Shown here one piece after another: positions 1-8,156 of a stretch of DNA of 64,000 nucleotides. Each line of letters starts with the position of its first letter. Position 1 is the first letter of the stretch. The translations under genes and the position numbers were made by a program. The notes below the pieces were generated by a model. That model made no database searches and was not told the origin of the DNA. It saw nothing but the letters and a program-made list of their open reading frames with translations. Source of the stretch: Arboricoccus pini (GTDB taxonomy: Bacteria > Pseudomonadota > Alphaproteobacteria > Geminicoccales > Geminicoccaceae); contig NZ_FYEH01000004.1 in the NCBI RefSeq assembly GCF_900187945.1, positions 124,001 to 188,000 on the forward strand. Reading direction: 5' to 3'.

Positions 1-92
1 ATGCCATTCCTTGGGACGAATTGGCCTTTCCCTCGGTCGAATGGGCGCTCAGACGCGCGATCGAGCTACGCCAGCAAGCACGTGCCGGCTGA
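1..92 (+). CDS. C-terminal end of a probable Nudix hydrolase (5' partial)
   Basis: The reading frame that is open from base 3 ends at a TGA at 90-92 and gives 29 residues containing the block IPWDELAFPS followed by a helical stretch (WALRRAIEL). An 'IPWDELAFPST..AL' ending is characteristic of one group of alphaproteobacterial Nudix hydrolases, just after the Nudix fold. The Nudix box itself would lie upstream of the window, so the family call rests on this tail alone. The two other forward frames read arginine/proline-rich text without family character. Confidence 0.45.
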   Translation, partial: AIPWDELAFPSVEWALRRAIELRQQARAG

Positions 93-184
93 TGCCGGGC
101 AGGCGCTCCCCGCGCCCGCATCCCTTGATGAAGACCGAATGCTGTGAGGAAGGATTGACAAGCCTCGGGTGGGCCCTCATCAAG

Positions 185-209
185 CCTACACCATGAAGGA
201 TGGTGTAGG
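185..209. promoter_or_regulatory. Perfect 10-bp inverted repeat (possible operator or hairpin)
   Basis: CCTACACCAT at 185-194 and ATGGTGTAGG at 200-209 are exact reverse complements separated by GAAGG. There is no T-run after it, so it is a poor intrinsic terminator. A TTGACA hexamer lies just upstream at 155-160. The element sits about 170 bases before the acetyltransferase gene at 377. The rest of 93-376 shows no gene I can support. Confidence 0.4.
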
Positions 210-376
210 GATGACGTTGGTGCGGAGCGACATGCGACGACGACGCGGGATGTACCGTCCAGCGCTTCTTCGCTGGCGTCTCGCCGGCTCTTCCTTCGCC
301 TAGCACCGCGATCTTAAACGGGCATGGGCGAGGAAGGCGACGACGCCTCAGGTCTCGCCCCTCCTGGTAGCCCGCC

Positions 377-988
377 ATGTATGACCTCACCCTCGAACGG
401 CCCGAAGACGCACTCGCGATCGAGGACATCCTAGACCGCGCCTTCGGTCCCGACCGGCAAAAAAAGGTCTCCTATCGCTATCGCGTCGGCGTGGCGCCGA
501 TTGCTGCCTATTGCATGGTCGCCCGCGACCAGGATCGGATCGTGGCCACCATCCGTTACTGGCCGATCCGTCTCAGCCGCCGCAAGGCATTGCTGCTCGG
601 GCCCGTGGCCGTCGACCCGGCCCTGCAATCGCAGGGCATCGGCCGCGCCCTAATCCACGCGACGCTGGCGCGCGTGCGCGCCGCCGGCCCCTGCCTCGTC
701 TTCCTGGTGGGCGATCCGGCCTATTACGGGCAGTTCGGTTTCAACGTCGTGCCGCCCCGGATCGTCATGCCGGACGAGGATCCCGGCCGACTCCAATGCC
801 TGAGCCTGCGCGGCGCCAGCCTACCCGACCATGGCGCCCGCCTCTACCGCGATGCCCTGCCCCTCAGCGCCACACCCAGCCTCGAGGGCAGCCCGCCGAT
901 CGAGCCAGGGCAGGACGAGCGGCAGGACAGCCATGAGATTCTTGTAGCGCAGCATCGATTCGGGCATCTCGCGCAGGCGGGCAGCTAG
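377..988 (+). CDS. GNAT family N-acetyltransferase
   Basis: A 203-residue protein whose first ~155 residues form a single GNAT domain, the fold that moves an acetyl group from acetyl-CoA to an amine. The acetyl-CoA loop reads Q-S-Q-G-I-G (motif A, about residues 86-91), preceded by the beta-4 strand LLGPVAVDPALQ and followed by a YYGQFGF motif common in this GNAT subgroup. The substrate is unknown. The last ~45 residues are low in family character and are encoded antisense to the 3' end of the convergent N-demethylase-like gene, so the conserved protein probably ends near residue 155 and the tail is read-through added by loss of an earlier stop. The ATG at 377 has no strong ribosome binding site. 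Confidence 0.8.
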   Translation: MYDLTLERPEDALAIEDILDRAFGPDRQKKVSYRYRVGVAPIAAYCMVARDQDRIVATIRYWPIRLSRRKALLLGPVAVDPALQSQGIGRALIHATLARVRAAGPCLVFLVGDPAYYGQFGFNVVPPRIVMPDEDPGRLQCLSLRGASLPDHGARLYRDALPLSATPSLEGSPPIEPGQDERQDSHEILVAQHRFGHLAQAGS

Positions 989-1765
989 CGCGGCACAGGC
1001 TCCGGTCACCGTCGAGATCTCGTCGAGGCTGCAAACATAAGTATGCACGCCGAAAGCGACGAAGTGGCTCTCCGGCAGGCGGCGCAGGGTCTGCTTTTCG
1101 ACCCTAAGGTGCAAGGAGGTGCCCAGCGTCGCCGCTTCCAGCTCCATCTCCTTCCTGCGCGTATCGGGCTGAAAGAGCGTAGGATCGTCCGTGAAGGACC
1201 AGTTAGCCCGCCAGACGGGTCGCTCGGGCGTCACGCTCGCAAAGAAGCGATCGACCGGGTTGCTCAGCCGTTCGGCATAGCCGGGCACGGGCTGGTGGAT
1301 CGCGCGCATCGGCTGGAGGAACTTCTCGCGCAGACGCCAACGCATGGGAAAGCAGAGAAAGGCCGACTCCAGCACGTAGCTGCCCTCGGCATTTTTGGAG
1401 AGGAGGATGAAATCCTCCTGGACCAGCAGGCCGGCCGTAACGAGCGGCGCCGGCGCGTCCTTGCGCACCTCCTCACCCGTGCGCCGTACGCGCAGGCCGG
1501 TCGGGATGGCCTCAAACTGCGCCTCGTGATAGCGGCCTAAATGATCGATGAGGAGGGAGAGGAGTTCCCGCGCGGCCAGGTCGGCCTTGGGGTCATGGAC
1601 AAAGACGGCCTCGGGCCTCGCTCCCAGCAGGTCGCGCTTGAGCTCGATCTCGTGATCGTAATGCCGGTCGATGTCGATCCATTCGCTAGGCTCCAGCTTG
1701 TTCAGGCCCATCGCCAACTGCCAGGGTCGGTCCATGAAGACCAGGGGAAAGCTCGGGCGGGTCAT
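821..1765 (-). CDS. DUF3445 / heme-dependent oxidative N-demethylase family protein
   Basis: A 314-residue protein recognised as the DUF3445 family by the order of its blocks: a short N-terminal MTRPSFPLVFMDRPWQLAMGL, the HDPKADLAARELLSLL helix, the LLSKNAEGSYVLES strand, FLCFPMRWRLREKF, the VPGY..RL..PVDRFF block and the C-terminal ETHFV-like segment SHFVAFGVHTYVCSL. Members studied elsewhere bind heme and oxidatively demethylate dimethylamine-type substrates; the substrate here is unknown. I start at ATG 1765 rather than the TTG three codons upstream, with AGAGGA ahead of it. The 3' end overlaps the convergent acetyltransferase by 168 bases, and the final ~25 residues (alanine/glycine-rich) look non-conserved. 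Confidence 0.8.
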   Translation of the reverse strand: MTRPSFPLVFMDRPWQLAMGLNKLEPSEWIDIDRHYDHEIELKRDLLGARPEAVFVHDPKADLAARELLSLLIDHLGRYHEAQFEAIPTGLRVRRTGEEVRKDAPAPLVTAGLLVQEDFILLSKNAEGSYVLESAFLCFPMRWRLREKFLQPMRAIHQPVPGYAERLSNPVDRFFASVTPERPVWRANWSFTDDPTLFQPDTRRKEMELEAATLGTSLHLRVEKQTLRRLPESHFVAFGVHTYVCSLDEISTVTGACAALAARLREMPESMLRYKNLMAVLPLVLPWLDRRAALEAGCGAEGQGIAVEAGAMVG

Positions 1766-1921
1766 GCGCGGCAAGGTCCTCTTAAGGCATCGACCGACCT
1801 CCTACACGCAGAAATCGGGCCAACCAGCAAGCGCACAAGGAGCGCAATCCTGGCGAGGTCGCACGCTTTCGCCCTCCTTCCAGTTGCGCCGTCGCGACAG
1901 CTGGCCTAGATGGACCCCGTC

Positions 1922-1998
1922 CGGGGCGTAGCTCAGCTTGGTAGAGCGCCAGCTTTGGGAGCTGGATGTCGCGAGTTCGAATCCCGCCGCCCCGACCA
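1922..1998 (+). tRNA. tRNA-Pro (anticodon UGG)
   Basis: The acceptor stem CGGGGCG (1922-1928) pairs with CGCCCCG (1988-1994), followed by discriminator A and an encoded CCA (1996-1998). The anticodon arm is CCAGC-TTTGGGA-GCTGG, giving anticodon TGG. The T-loop is TTCGAAT. The T-stem GCGAG/CCCGC contains one A-C mismatch (positions 52-62) where the usual alphaproteobacterial sequence is CTCGC. The other stems are intact, so the gene is probably functional. Confidence 0.96.
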
Positions 1999-2163
1999 TG
2001 CCTACGCTTCGTTCCTTGCCGCGCATCAAGCGCAAGCGTGTCCGCGTTCGAATGTCACAATCGACTGATATATAACCTCAGCGTTTGCCCGTGATCCTAC
2101 GCAGCCAAGGCATTCTCCGATAGAGAACATGCCATGGTCGTCGTTGACAGGAATGGAGAATCG

Positions 2164-3585
2164 ATGCGGAGAGGACCGAGTGGGATCGATCGGCCGCAGC
2201 GATGGCAGACGCTCCGGGGGCGGACCACCCGCACTGCATTGGCGATCGCCATCCCGCTCATGATGAGCCTGAGCGCCCAAGCCCAGGTCTTCATGCCCTC
2301 CGCCGGCGATACGAGCCCGGTGAATGGTCGCCTCAGCGATCGACGCAACATGCCGGCACCGCAGCTCCCGACAGGCACCGGACCGATGGTTGAGACCATT
2401 CGCGGCGCCCTGGGCGGCAATGTCCAGGACCTGCCTGACGTGCCGCTCAGTGCCCTCAGCATCATGCGGGTACAGCCCTTTCCCGATCGGCCGGTGCCCA
2501 AGCTCTTCTGGTATTTCAGCGACGGACTTGAACTCGTCGTCTTCAAGCAGGACAAGCCGGCACCGCTCGTCTTCGTCATCGCCGGTACCGGCTCATCGGG
2601 CGAATCGCCGACCGTTCAGATTCTCGGGCGCCTCCTCTACGCGCAGGGCATGAATGTCGTCATCATTCCCTCGCCCAGCCATCCACAATTCGTCGTCACG
2701 GCATCGCGAACCTTCGTGCCCGGCGTCATGCAGACGGATGCGGCGGATCTTTTGCGCGTCATGCAGATGGCCAGGGCGCAATTGTCACATGAGATCCAGA
2801 TTACCAACTACAAATTGGTCGGCTTCAGCCTGGGTGCCATGCATGCGGCATTCGTTGGCGAGCTCGACAGCCGCGAGCACGCCTTCAACTTTAGCAATGT
2901 CGTCCTGATCAATCCGCCGGACCGACTCGATCATTCGATCACGCTCATCGATTCCATGCTCCAACGCTACACGGAGCGGGACCCGGCGGCGGTGGATCGG
3001 TTCATCCGGACGGTCTTTGCGGGCTTTGCCCAGGTCTATGCCCAATCGCCGACGAGCGACCTCTCGCCCGAGGTTCTCTTCGGCACGTTCGCGCTCTTCC
3101 AGAACCGCTTCGATCTCCTCGAGATGCTGATCGGACTCTCCTTTCGTATCTCGGTCGCCAATCTTGCCTTCACCTCGGACGTGATGACTCACAGCGGCGT
3201 GTTCATTCCAGCCGATGCGCGGCCGGGCATCGCCAATTCGCTCACAGACGTCTTCAAGGTTGGCCTCGATCACACGCTGCGGGACTATGTGGAAGGGCTG
3301 GCACTGCCCTATCTGGCCCGGCATCCGGAACTGGTAGCGCCGGCACCGCCTGGACACACGCTTTTGGAACAAGCCTCTCTCGCGACGATCGGTCCTTATC
3401 TGCACCAGACGCCTACCATCGCTGCGATCACGAATCAGGACGATATCATTTTGGCTCCTGGAGACCTCAAGGAGATGAAATCGATCCTCGGCGACCGGCT
3501 GACAGTGCTGTCGAGTGGCGGGCACGGCGGCAGTATCGGCCGACCGGACTTCGACGCGGCCTTCAATCGGATGATCGGCCAGTGA
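2164..3585 (+). CDS. Secreted alpha/beta hydrolase, first gene of an MlaA-lipoprotein operon
   Basis: A 473-residue protein with a signal peptide (hydrophobic TALAIAIPLMMSLSAQA, likely cut after AQA) and an alpha/beta hydrolase core. The nucleophile elbow GFSLG puts the catalytic serine near residue 222; NQDD near residue 423 and GGHGG near residue 456 can supply the aspartate and histidine, and VFVIAGTGSSGES near residue 137 is a plausible oxyanion strand. The start at 2164 is preferred over an upstream ATG at 2134 because GGAG lies five bases before it. Its stop overlaps the next start (GTGA), so translation is coupled to the MlaA-like gene. A lipase, phospholipase or esterase acting in the envelope is the natural inference; no substrate evidence exists in the sequence. 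Confidence 0.8.
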   Translation: MRRGPSGIDRPQRWQTLRGRTTRTALAIAIPLMMSLSAQAQVFMPSAGDTSPVNGRLSDRRNMPAPQLPTGTGPMVETIRGALGGNVQDLPDVPLSALSIMRVQPFPDRPVPKLFWYFSDGLELVVFKQDKPAPLVFVIAGTGSSGESPTVQILGRLLYAQGMNVVIIPSPSHPQFVVTASRTFVPGVMQTDAADLLRVMQMARAQLSHEIQITNYKLVGFSLGAMHAAFVGELDSREHAFNFSNVVLINPPDRLDHSITLIDSMLQRYTERDPAAVDRFIRTVFAGFAQVYAQSPTSDLSPEVLFGTFALFQNRFDLLEMLIGLSFRISVANLAFTSDVMTHSGVFIPADARPGIANSLTDVFKVGLDHTLRDYVEGLALPYLARHPELVAPAPPGHTLLEQASLATIGPYLHQTPTIAAITNQDDIILAPGDLKEMKSILGDRLTVLSSGGHGGSIGRPDFDAAFNRMIGQ

Positions 3586-4394
3586 GTGCCGCAAGCTTGG
3601 GCAAGCGGGCCCTGCCCAAGGGCTGGACCCCACCGGATGCAACCATCGCTCGGCGCGGCCTGCGCTCCTTGGTCCTCCTTCTCGCCCTGGCGATGAGCGC
3701 TTGTGCAGCCGTGCCCGCCGAGGATTTGGGCACGCCGCCGCCCAAGGAGGTTTTGGATACGCGCACCAACAGGATCTATCCGATCGAGGTACCCGACCCG
3801 CTCGAGGGCTATAATCGCAGCATGTATGCCTTTAATGCGCTGGCGGACAAATACGTGCTCCTGCCAGTGGTGCATGGCTATGAATATATATTGCCCACCT
3901 TCGTGCAGGACCGCGTCTCGAATTTCTTCTTGAACCTCGGCGAGATCCGCAACGCCACGAACGGCCTATTGCAGGCCAGACCGGAAATCGCCAGCCTCGC
4001 CGTCATACGCTTCGCCGTCAATTCGACCTTTGGCCTCCTGGGCACGTTCGATGTTGCCGGGGCGCTGGGTGCGCAACGCCAGGTGGAGGATTTCGGCCAG
4101 ACGCTCGGCCGCTGGGGCGTGGCCCCCGGTCCCTTCCTGGTGCTGCCTATTTTTGGTCCCTCGACGGTGCGCGACACGACGGGCCTTGCCACCGACTCGC
4201 TCACCACCTTCTATCTGCCGCCCGGGAAGGAAATCACGGACTGGGTCTATTTCAATCCAGGTGTCTACGTGCTGCGTGCGGTCGACGAACGCCATCAAAA
4301 CTCGTTTCGCTACTATTCCACCGGATCGCCGTTCGAGTATGACCTCGTGCGGTTTCTCTACATGAAGAAGCGGGATCTCGAGATCCAGAAATGA
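3582..4394 (+). CDS. mlaA: MlaA (VacJ) family outer-membrane lipoprotein
   Basis: A 270-residue lipoprotein beginning with GTG inside the stop of the preceding hydrolase. The signal ends in the lipobox MSAC, so the mature protein is lipidated. The MlaA signature is clear: DPLEGYNRSMYAFN near residue 71, the NLGEIRNA..GLLQ stretch, the FGLLGTFDVAG block, and DFGQTLGRWGV with LVLPIFGPSTVRD. MlaA removes mislocalised phospholipids from the outer leaflet of the outer membrane and passes them to the Mla/MCE pathway. No MCE, permease or ATPase gene of that pathway is in the window. It overlaps the downstream lipoprotein gene by four bases (ATGA), so the three genes form one translationally coupled operon. 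Confidence 0.92.
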   Translation: MSAASLGKRALPKGWTPPDATIARRGLRSLVLLLALAMSACAAVPAEDLGTPPPKEVLDTRTNRIYPIEVPDPLEGYNRSMYAFNALADKYVLLPVVHGYEYILPTFVQDRVSNFFLNLGEIRNATNGLLQARPEIASLAVIRFAVNSTFGLLGTFDVAGALGAQRQVEDFGQTLGRWGVAPGPFLVLPIFGPSTVRDTTGLATDSLTTFYLPPGKEITDWVYFNPGVYVLRAVDERHQNSFRYYSTGSPFEYDLVRFLYMKKRDLEIQK

Positions 4395-5035
4395 GGATGC
4401 GGTCATTCTCACGTCGCCGTGCCATTCAAGGCGTGGCTTCTGGCGGGCTGTTGCTCGGACTCACGGCCTGCGGCAGCCTCTCGCCCACGCGACTTTGGCA
4501 ACGCGGCTACGCGTTGCAGGCGACACCGGTCTTGCGGGGCAGCATCGCCCCCGTTGGCTGGAATCTTTTGATCATCATGCCGAATGCCATTCCGCCTTTG
4601 GATGGCCAGGCGATCCTGAGCGCTGAGGACGGCATGCCGCCCTCAGCGATGGGCGATAGCAAATGGCGCCAGTCACCCACGCTCATGGTGCGCGACGGCC
4701 TGCGCGATGCCTTCCTGCAGTCTGGTGCCATCCAGCATGTCGGCATCGAGGGCGACGGCGCGCCCGCCAGCCTTGCCCTGCAGTCCAACATCGCGGCCTT
4801 CCAGCTCGAAGAGCCCTCGGGCGAACCGCCGCGCGTCCGCGTGGCTCTGGATCTTGTCCTGATCCGCTCCAGCGATGGCAAAAAGCTGGGCTTCAGCTCC
4901 GTCGCCGGTCAGGCAAAGCCTGACGATCTTCGCCCCGCCTCCGTCGTCAAAGCCTTCGACGAAGCCGCGGGCAATGCTTTTCGCGAGGCCGTCAACTGGA
5001 CCCTTCGCACCGGCGAGCGCCAGCCGGTCGAGTAG
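4391..5035 (+). CDS. ABC-type transport auxiliary lipoprotein (PqiC/LptE-like fold)
   Basis: A 214-residue lipoprotein with an arginine-rich start (RRRAIQG) and lipobox LTAC. The body follows the ABC_trans_aux pattern: NAIPPLDGQAI, then DSKWRQSPTLMVRDGLRDAF, a strand-rich middle, and VVKAFDEAAGNAFREAVNW at the end. Such lipoproteins usually accompany MCE-type lipid transporters and are thought to dock the periplasmic part to the outer membrane. Here it follows an MlaA-like lipoprotein with an ATGA overlap rather than an MCE gene. The family call is from pattern only; homology to PqiC-type proteins is the most likely reading. Confidence 0.75.
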   Translation: MRMRSFSRRRAIQGVASGGLLLGLTACGSLSPTRLWQRGYALQATPVLRGSIAPVGWNLLIIMPNAIPPLDGQAILSAEDGMPPSAMGDSKWRQSPTLMVRDGLRDAFLQSGAIQHVGIEGDGAPASLALQSNIAAFQLEEPSGEPPRVRVALDLVLIRSSDGKKLGFSSVAGQAKPDDLRPASVVKAFDEAAGNAFREAVNWTLRTGERQPVE

Positions 5036-5156
5036 GCTCAAGCAGCCCAAAGCGCGGTAGCCGCTGGGAACTCCGGCTCAAGCAGCGCCAAGCACTGCCT
5101 GCCAGCCGCCAGCTTTGTCTAGCGGCCCTGGCCTGGGACCGACCCAGGGTCGTGCC

Positions 5157-6956
5157 TCAGACCACGTCGCTCCATGGACGACTGAGCTGGAGAGCGCATG
5201 TGATGAGACCCACATGGCTGTAGGTCTGGGGTAGATTACCCCACATTTCACCGGTCTTGACGTCGATGTGCTCGCTCATCAGGCCAAGACTGTTGGCATG
5301 GCCCTGCATGGTCTTGAAGAGCTCACGGGCCTCATCCCGGCGCCCGACCCGATGCAATGCCTCAATGTACCAGAAGGAACAGACGATGAAGGCATGCTCG
5401 GGCTCGCCGAAATCGTCGGCCTCGCGATAGCGAAAGACATAGGGACCGTTCACCAAGCGCTGCTCGATCGCCGCGAGGGTGGACAAAAAGCGCGGATCTT
5501 TTGCCTGGATGAAGCCGGTGGCAGGCATCAAGAGGAGGGCGGCGTCGAGATCGGTCCCCTCAAAGCTGGAAACAAAGCTTTGCATGGACTCGTTCCACGC
5601 ACGCCTCAGGATGACCGCCTTGATCGCGGCCGCTGAGTCGGACCAGTAGGTGGCACGCTCCGTCTCGCCGAGTTGGCGGGCAATCCGTGCCAGCCGGTCG
5701 CAGGCGGCCCAGCACATCATGCTGGAGTGCGTATGGATGCGCGCATTCTGGCGCAGTTCCCAAAGGCCCGCATCCGGCTTGTCGTACAACTCCCGGGCCA
5801 TCTCGCCCAGGCGTTCGAGGGCCTGGAAGGCGTCGATGCCAGCCGGTTCGGCCACGCGGTGATCGAAGAATGTCTGGGCGACAGCCAGGATAACCGAGCC
5901 GTAGCCATCATGCTGGTGGTGCTCGAAGGCCTGGTTGCCGACGCGAACCGGTTGGTTGCCTCGGTAGCCCCGGAGCGTCTCGACTTCGCGCTCCAAAAGA
6001 ACGGGCTCGAGGCCGATCCCGTAGACCGGCTGGAGAAAGCCGGTGGCGCTCTCAGCCACGATGTCTCGAAGATAGACCAGATACTGGCCCATGGTCTCGA
6101 TTGTGCCCAGGCCGTTCAGGGCGCGAACGACGAAGAGCGCGTCCCTGACCCAGCAATAGCGGTAGTCCCAGTTGCGGCCTTCGCCCGGCGCTTCCGGCAG
6201 GGAGGTCGTGTGCGCGGCGACGATGGCACCCGTTTCTTCGAAGCTGCAGAGTTTAAGCGTGATCGCCGAGCGGATAACCTCCTCCTGCCAGTCGGCGGGT
6301 AGATGGAGATGGCCGATCAGGCGGTGCCAGTAGCCGATCGTCTTTTCGAGGAATTCGTTGGCGATCTCGGCGATCGGCCGGTTCAGCCCCTCGTCCGGGC
6401 CAAGGATGAAATGCATCGGCCGATGCAGGCGAAAGAGGCTCTCCGCCATGACGTAGCTGACCGGCGCGCAGGTCGTGAGCCGGGCGGTGAACATGTCGCC
6501 CTGGTAGCGGATATGGTGCGTGCCACGGGTCCGTACGGGCTGGATGGCGCCATAGCCGAAGCGGGGACGGAGGCGGACGCGGATGCGCGGGCTGTCCTTG
6601 ATCGGACGGATTATGCGGATGAGCATGGCCGGCCGGTGCGTGCGACCGAATTGCTCGAAGCGTGGCGCGAAATCGGTGATCTCCAGCCCCCTGCCCGCCG
6701 CATCGTAGACTTGCGTGACGAGGACCGCCGTCTTGGCGATATAGTGCCGCTCGCAACGGACGGCGTTTTCCATCTCGATGGCGAAGAAACCGTCCTCGAC
6801 ATCGGCACCGTCGTCGAGCAACCGGTCGAAGATGGGATCGCTATCCAGGCGCGGCATGCAGGACCAGACGATCCTGCCCCAGTCGTCGATGAGCGCGCCT
6901 ATCTGGCAGTTGCCGATGAGACCGAGATCGAGGTTGGCGGACGGTGCTTCAGGCAT
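5157..6956 (-). CDS. Glycoside hydrolase family 15 protein (glucoamylase/trehalase-like)
   Basis: A 599-residue cytoplasmic protein with the two-part GH15 architecture: an N-terminal beta domain starting GLIGNCQIGALIDDWGRIVW, and a C-terminal (alpha/alpha)6 barrel. The hallmark RNWDYRYCWVRDA is near residue 265, and a second acidic block with FGEPEHAFIVCSFWYIEAL lies near residue 520. Bacterial members of this length hydrolyse trehalose, isomaltose or maltodextrins; the substrate cannot be told from sequence. It lacks a signal peptide. Its start overlaps the end of the glutathione transferase gene by eight bases, so the two are co-transcribed. The 120 bases after its stop contain two copies of CTCAAGCAGC but no strong terminator. 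Confidence 0.9.
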   Translation of the reverse strand: MPEAPSANLDLGLIGNCQIGALIDDWGRIVWSCMPRLDSDPIFDRLLDDGADVEDGFFAIEMENAVRCERHYIAKTAVLVTQVYDAAGRGLEITDFAPRFEQFGRTHRPAMLIRIIRPIKDSPRIRVRLRPRFGYGAIQPVRTRGTHHIRYQGDMFTARLTTCAPVSYVMAESLFRLHRPMHFILGPDEGLNRPIAEIANEFLEKTIGYWHRLIGHLHLPADWQEEVIRSAITLKLCSFEETGAIVAAHTTSLPEAPGEGRNWDYRYCWVRDALFVVRALNGLGTIETMGQYLVYLRDIVAESATGFLQPVYGIGLEPVLLEREVETLRGYRGNQPVRVGNQAFEHHQHDGYGSVILAVAQTFFDHRVAEPAGIDAFQALERLGEMARELYDKPDAGLWELRQNARIHTHSSMMCWAACDRLARIARQLGETERATYWSDSAAAIKAVILRRAWNESMQSFVSSFEGTDLDAALLLMPATGFIQAKDPRFLSTLAAIEQRLVNGPYVFRYREADDFGEPEHAFIVCSFWYIEALHRVGRRDEARELFKTMQGHANSLGLMSEHIDVKTGEMWGNLPQTYSHVGLITCALQLSRPWSDVV

Positions 6957-7590
6957 GTCCGGCCTCGAGCTCGGCTCGCGCCGCCTCGGCCCAGGCGAGC
7001 ATACCGGGCAAGGCCATCATCATATCGCGATAGGCTTCAGCTGGGGGACTGAGCACCACGCCATAGGTCGTGAAGCGGGAGACCACAGGCGCCCACATCG
7101 CATCGGCGGCCGAGAAGCGTCCAAAGAGAAAGGGACCGTCGCCCGCGTAACGTGCGCGGCAATCCGTCCAGATCGCATCGATGCGCGCAACATTGGGAGC
7201 CACCGCCGCCAGCGTCTCTGCATCAGGCTGGATGCGCTCGGCAAACGCCATCGGCATCAGCTTGCGAAGGGTGCCAAAGCCGCTGTGCATCTCGGCCGAT
7301 ATCGAGCGTGCATGGGCCCGCGCCATGCGCGCCTCGGGCCACGCCCTCTGATCGAGCTCGGCTATGAACTCGGCGATGCTGAGCGAATCCCAGACCGGTT
7401 GGCCATCGACATGCAAGACCGGGACCCAGCCGGAGGGCGAACGCGGCGCGATCATCGCGGCCGTGTCCGGCCGACGCAGGGGAATGAGCGTTTCCTTGAA
7501 GGGAATGTGCAGCTCGCGCAGCAACAGCCAGGGGCGCAGCGACCATGAGGACCAGTTCTTCGAACCGATCACCAATTCCAACTCAGGCAT
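6949..7590 (-). CDS. Glutathione S-transferase family protein
   Basis: A 213-residue two-domain GST. The N-terminal thioredoxin-like half begins ELVIGSKNWSSWSLRPWL, in which the SSWS serines are in the position of the catalytic serine of related bacterial GSTs. It continues with SGWVPVLHVDG (the cis-proline glutathione-binding loop) and VWDSLSIAEFI (the glutathione gamma-glutamyl contact). The C-terminal helical half contains FGRFSAADAMWAPVVSRF, the typical N-capping box region. The conjugated or reduced substrate is unknown. It is the first gene of a pair with the GH15 gene. Confidence 0.88.
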   Translation of the reverse strand: MPELELVIGSKNWSSWSLRPWLLLRELHIPFKETLIPLRRPDTAAMIAPRSPSGWVPVLHVDGQPVWDSLSIAEFIAELDQRAWPEARMARAHARSISAEMHSGFGTLRKLMPMAFAERIQPDAETLAAVAPNVARIDAIWTDCRARYAGDGPFLFGRFSAADAMWAPVVSRFTTYGVVLSPPAEAYRDMMMALPGMLAWAEAARAELEAGHA

Positions 7591-7622
7591 GAAATCCTTC
7601 CATAAAACTGGCGTCGCGACCT

Positions 7623-8156
7623 CTAATCGGCCCAGAGTTCGCGAAATTCATCCAGCACCGCGCCATAGACACCGCGCTTGAAGGGCACGGTCAGCGCGAC
7701 CAGTTGCTCGGGATCCACCCAGCGATGCGCGGCGAATTCGGGATGCGTGCCAGCGAGGTCGATGTCGGCCTCGCTGCCCTCGAAGCGATAGGCGATCCAA
7801 AGTTGGGTCTGGCCCTTGTAGCGGCCCTTCCACATGCGCGCGGCGAGATCGGCCGGCAGGTCGTAGGATCGCCAGACGCGGCTTTTCTTCAAGAGCCGCG
7901 CTTTGTTCGTGCCGATTTCCTCGAACATCTCCCGCAGCCCCGCCTGATCTGGCGTCTCGCCAGGATCGATGCCCCCTTGCGGCAGTTGCCAAGCCTCCTG
8001 GCGTAGGTCGGCGCGGCGACCGACGAAGACTCGATCGGCCTGATCGAGCAGGAAGATTCCAACGCAGGGCCGGTAGCCGGCCCGCGGCTCGCTGGTCTCG
8101 ACGCAGCCTGACCTCGCCATGCCCGTCGACTCAGGCGCAGGCGGTCTGGCATTCAT
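7623..8156 (-). CDS. rppH: RNA pyrophosphohydrolase
   Basis: A 177-residue Nudix hydrolase that removes pyrophosphate from the 5' triphosphate of RNA, which starts 5'-end dependent decay. The Nudix box GGIDPGETPDQAGLREMFEEIG lies near residues 65-86 (GX5EX7REXXEEXG), preceded by the RppH-type start GYRPCVGIFLL and the AWQLPQGG strand. The C-terminal block TVPFKRGVYGAVLDEF is also RppH-like. A 12-residue extension precedes an internal methionine. The start codon shares one base with the ctpA stop (TAATG), so I keep the longer form and infer translational coupling to ctpA. Confidence 0.92.
   Translation of the reverse strand: MNARPPAPESTGMARSGCVETSEPRAGYRPCVGIFLLDQADRVFVGRRADLRQEAWQLPQGGIDPGETPDQAGLREMFEEIGTNKARLLKKSRVWRSYDLPADLAARMWKGRYKGQTQLWIAYRFEGSEADIDLAGTHPEFAAHRWVDPEQLVALTVPFKRGVYGAVLDEFRELWAD

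Noticed and set aside
1802-2035. Minus-strand reading frame containing GAAGFELATSSSQSWRS
   Set aside because: It is the antisense translation of the tRNA-Pro gene, a well-known false protein found in many databases.
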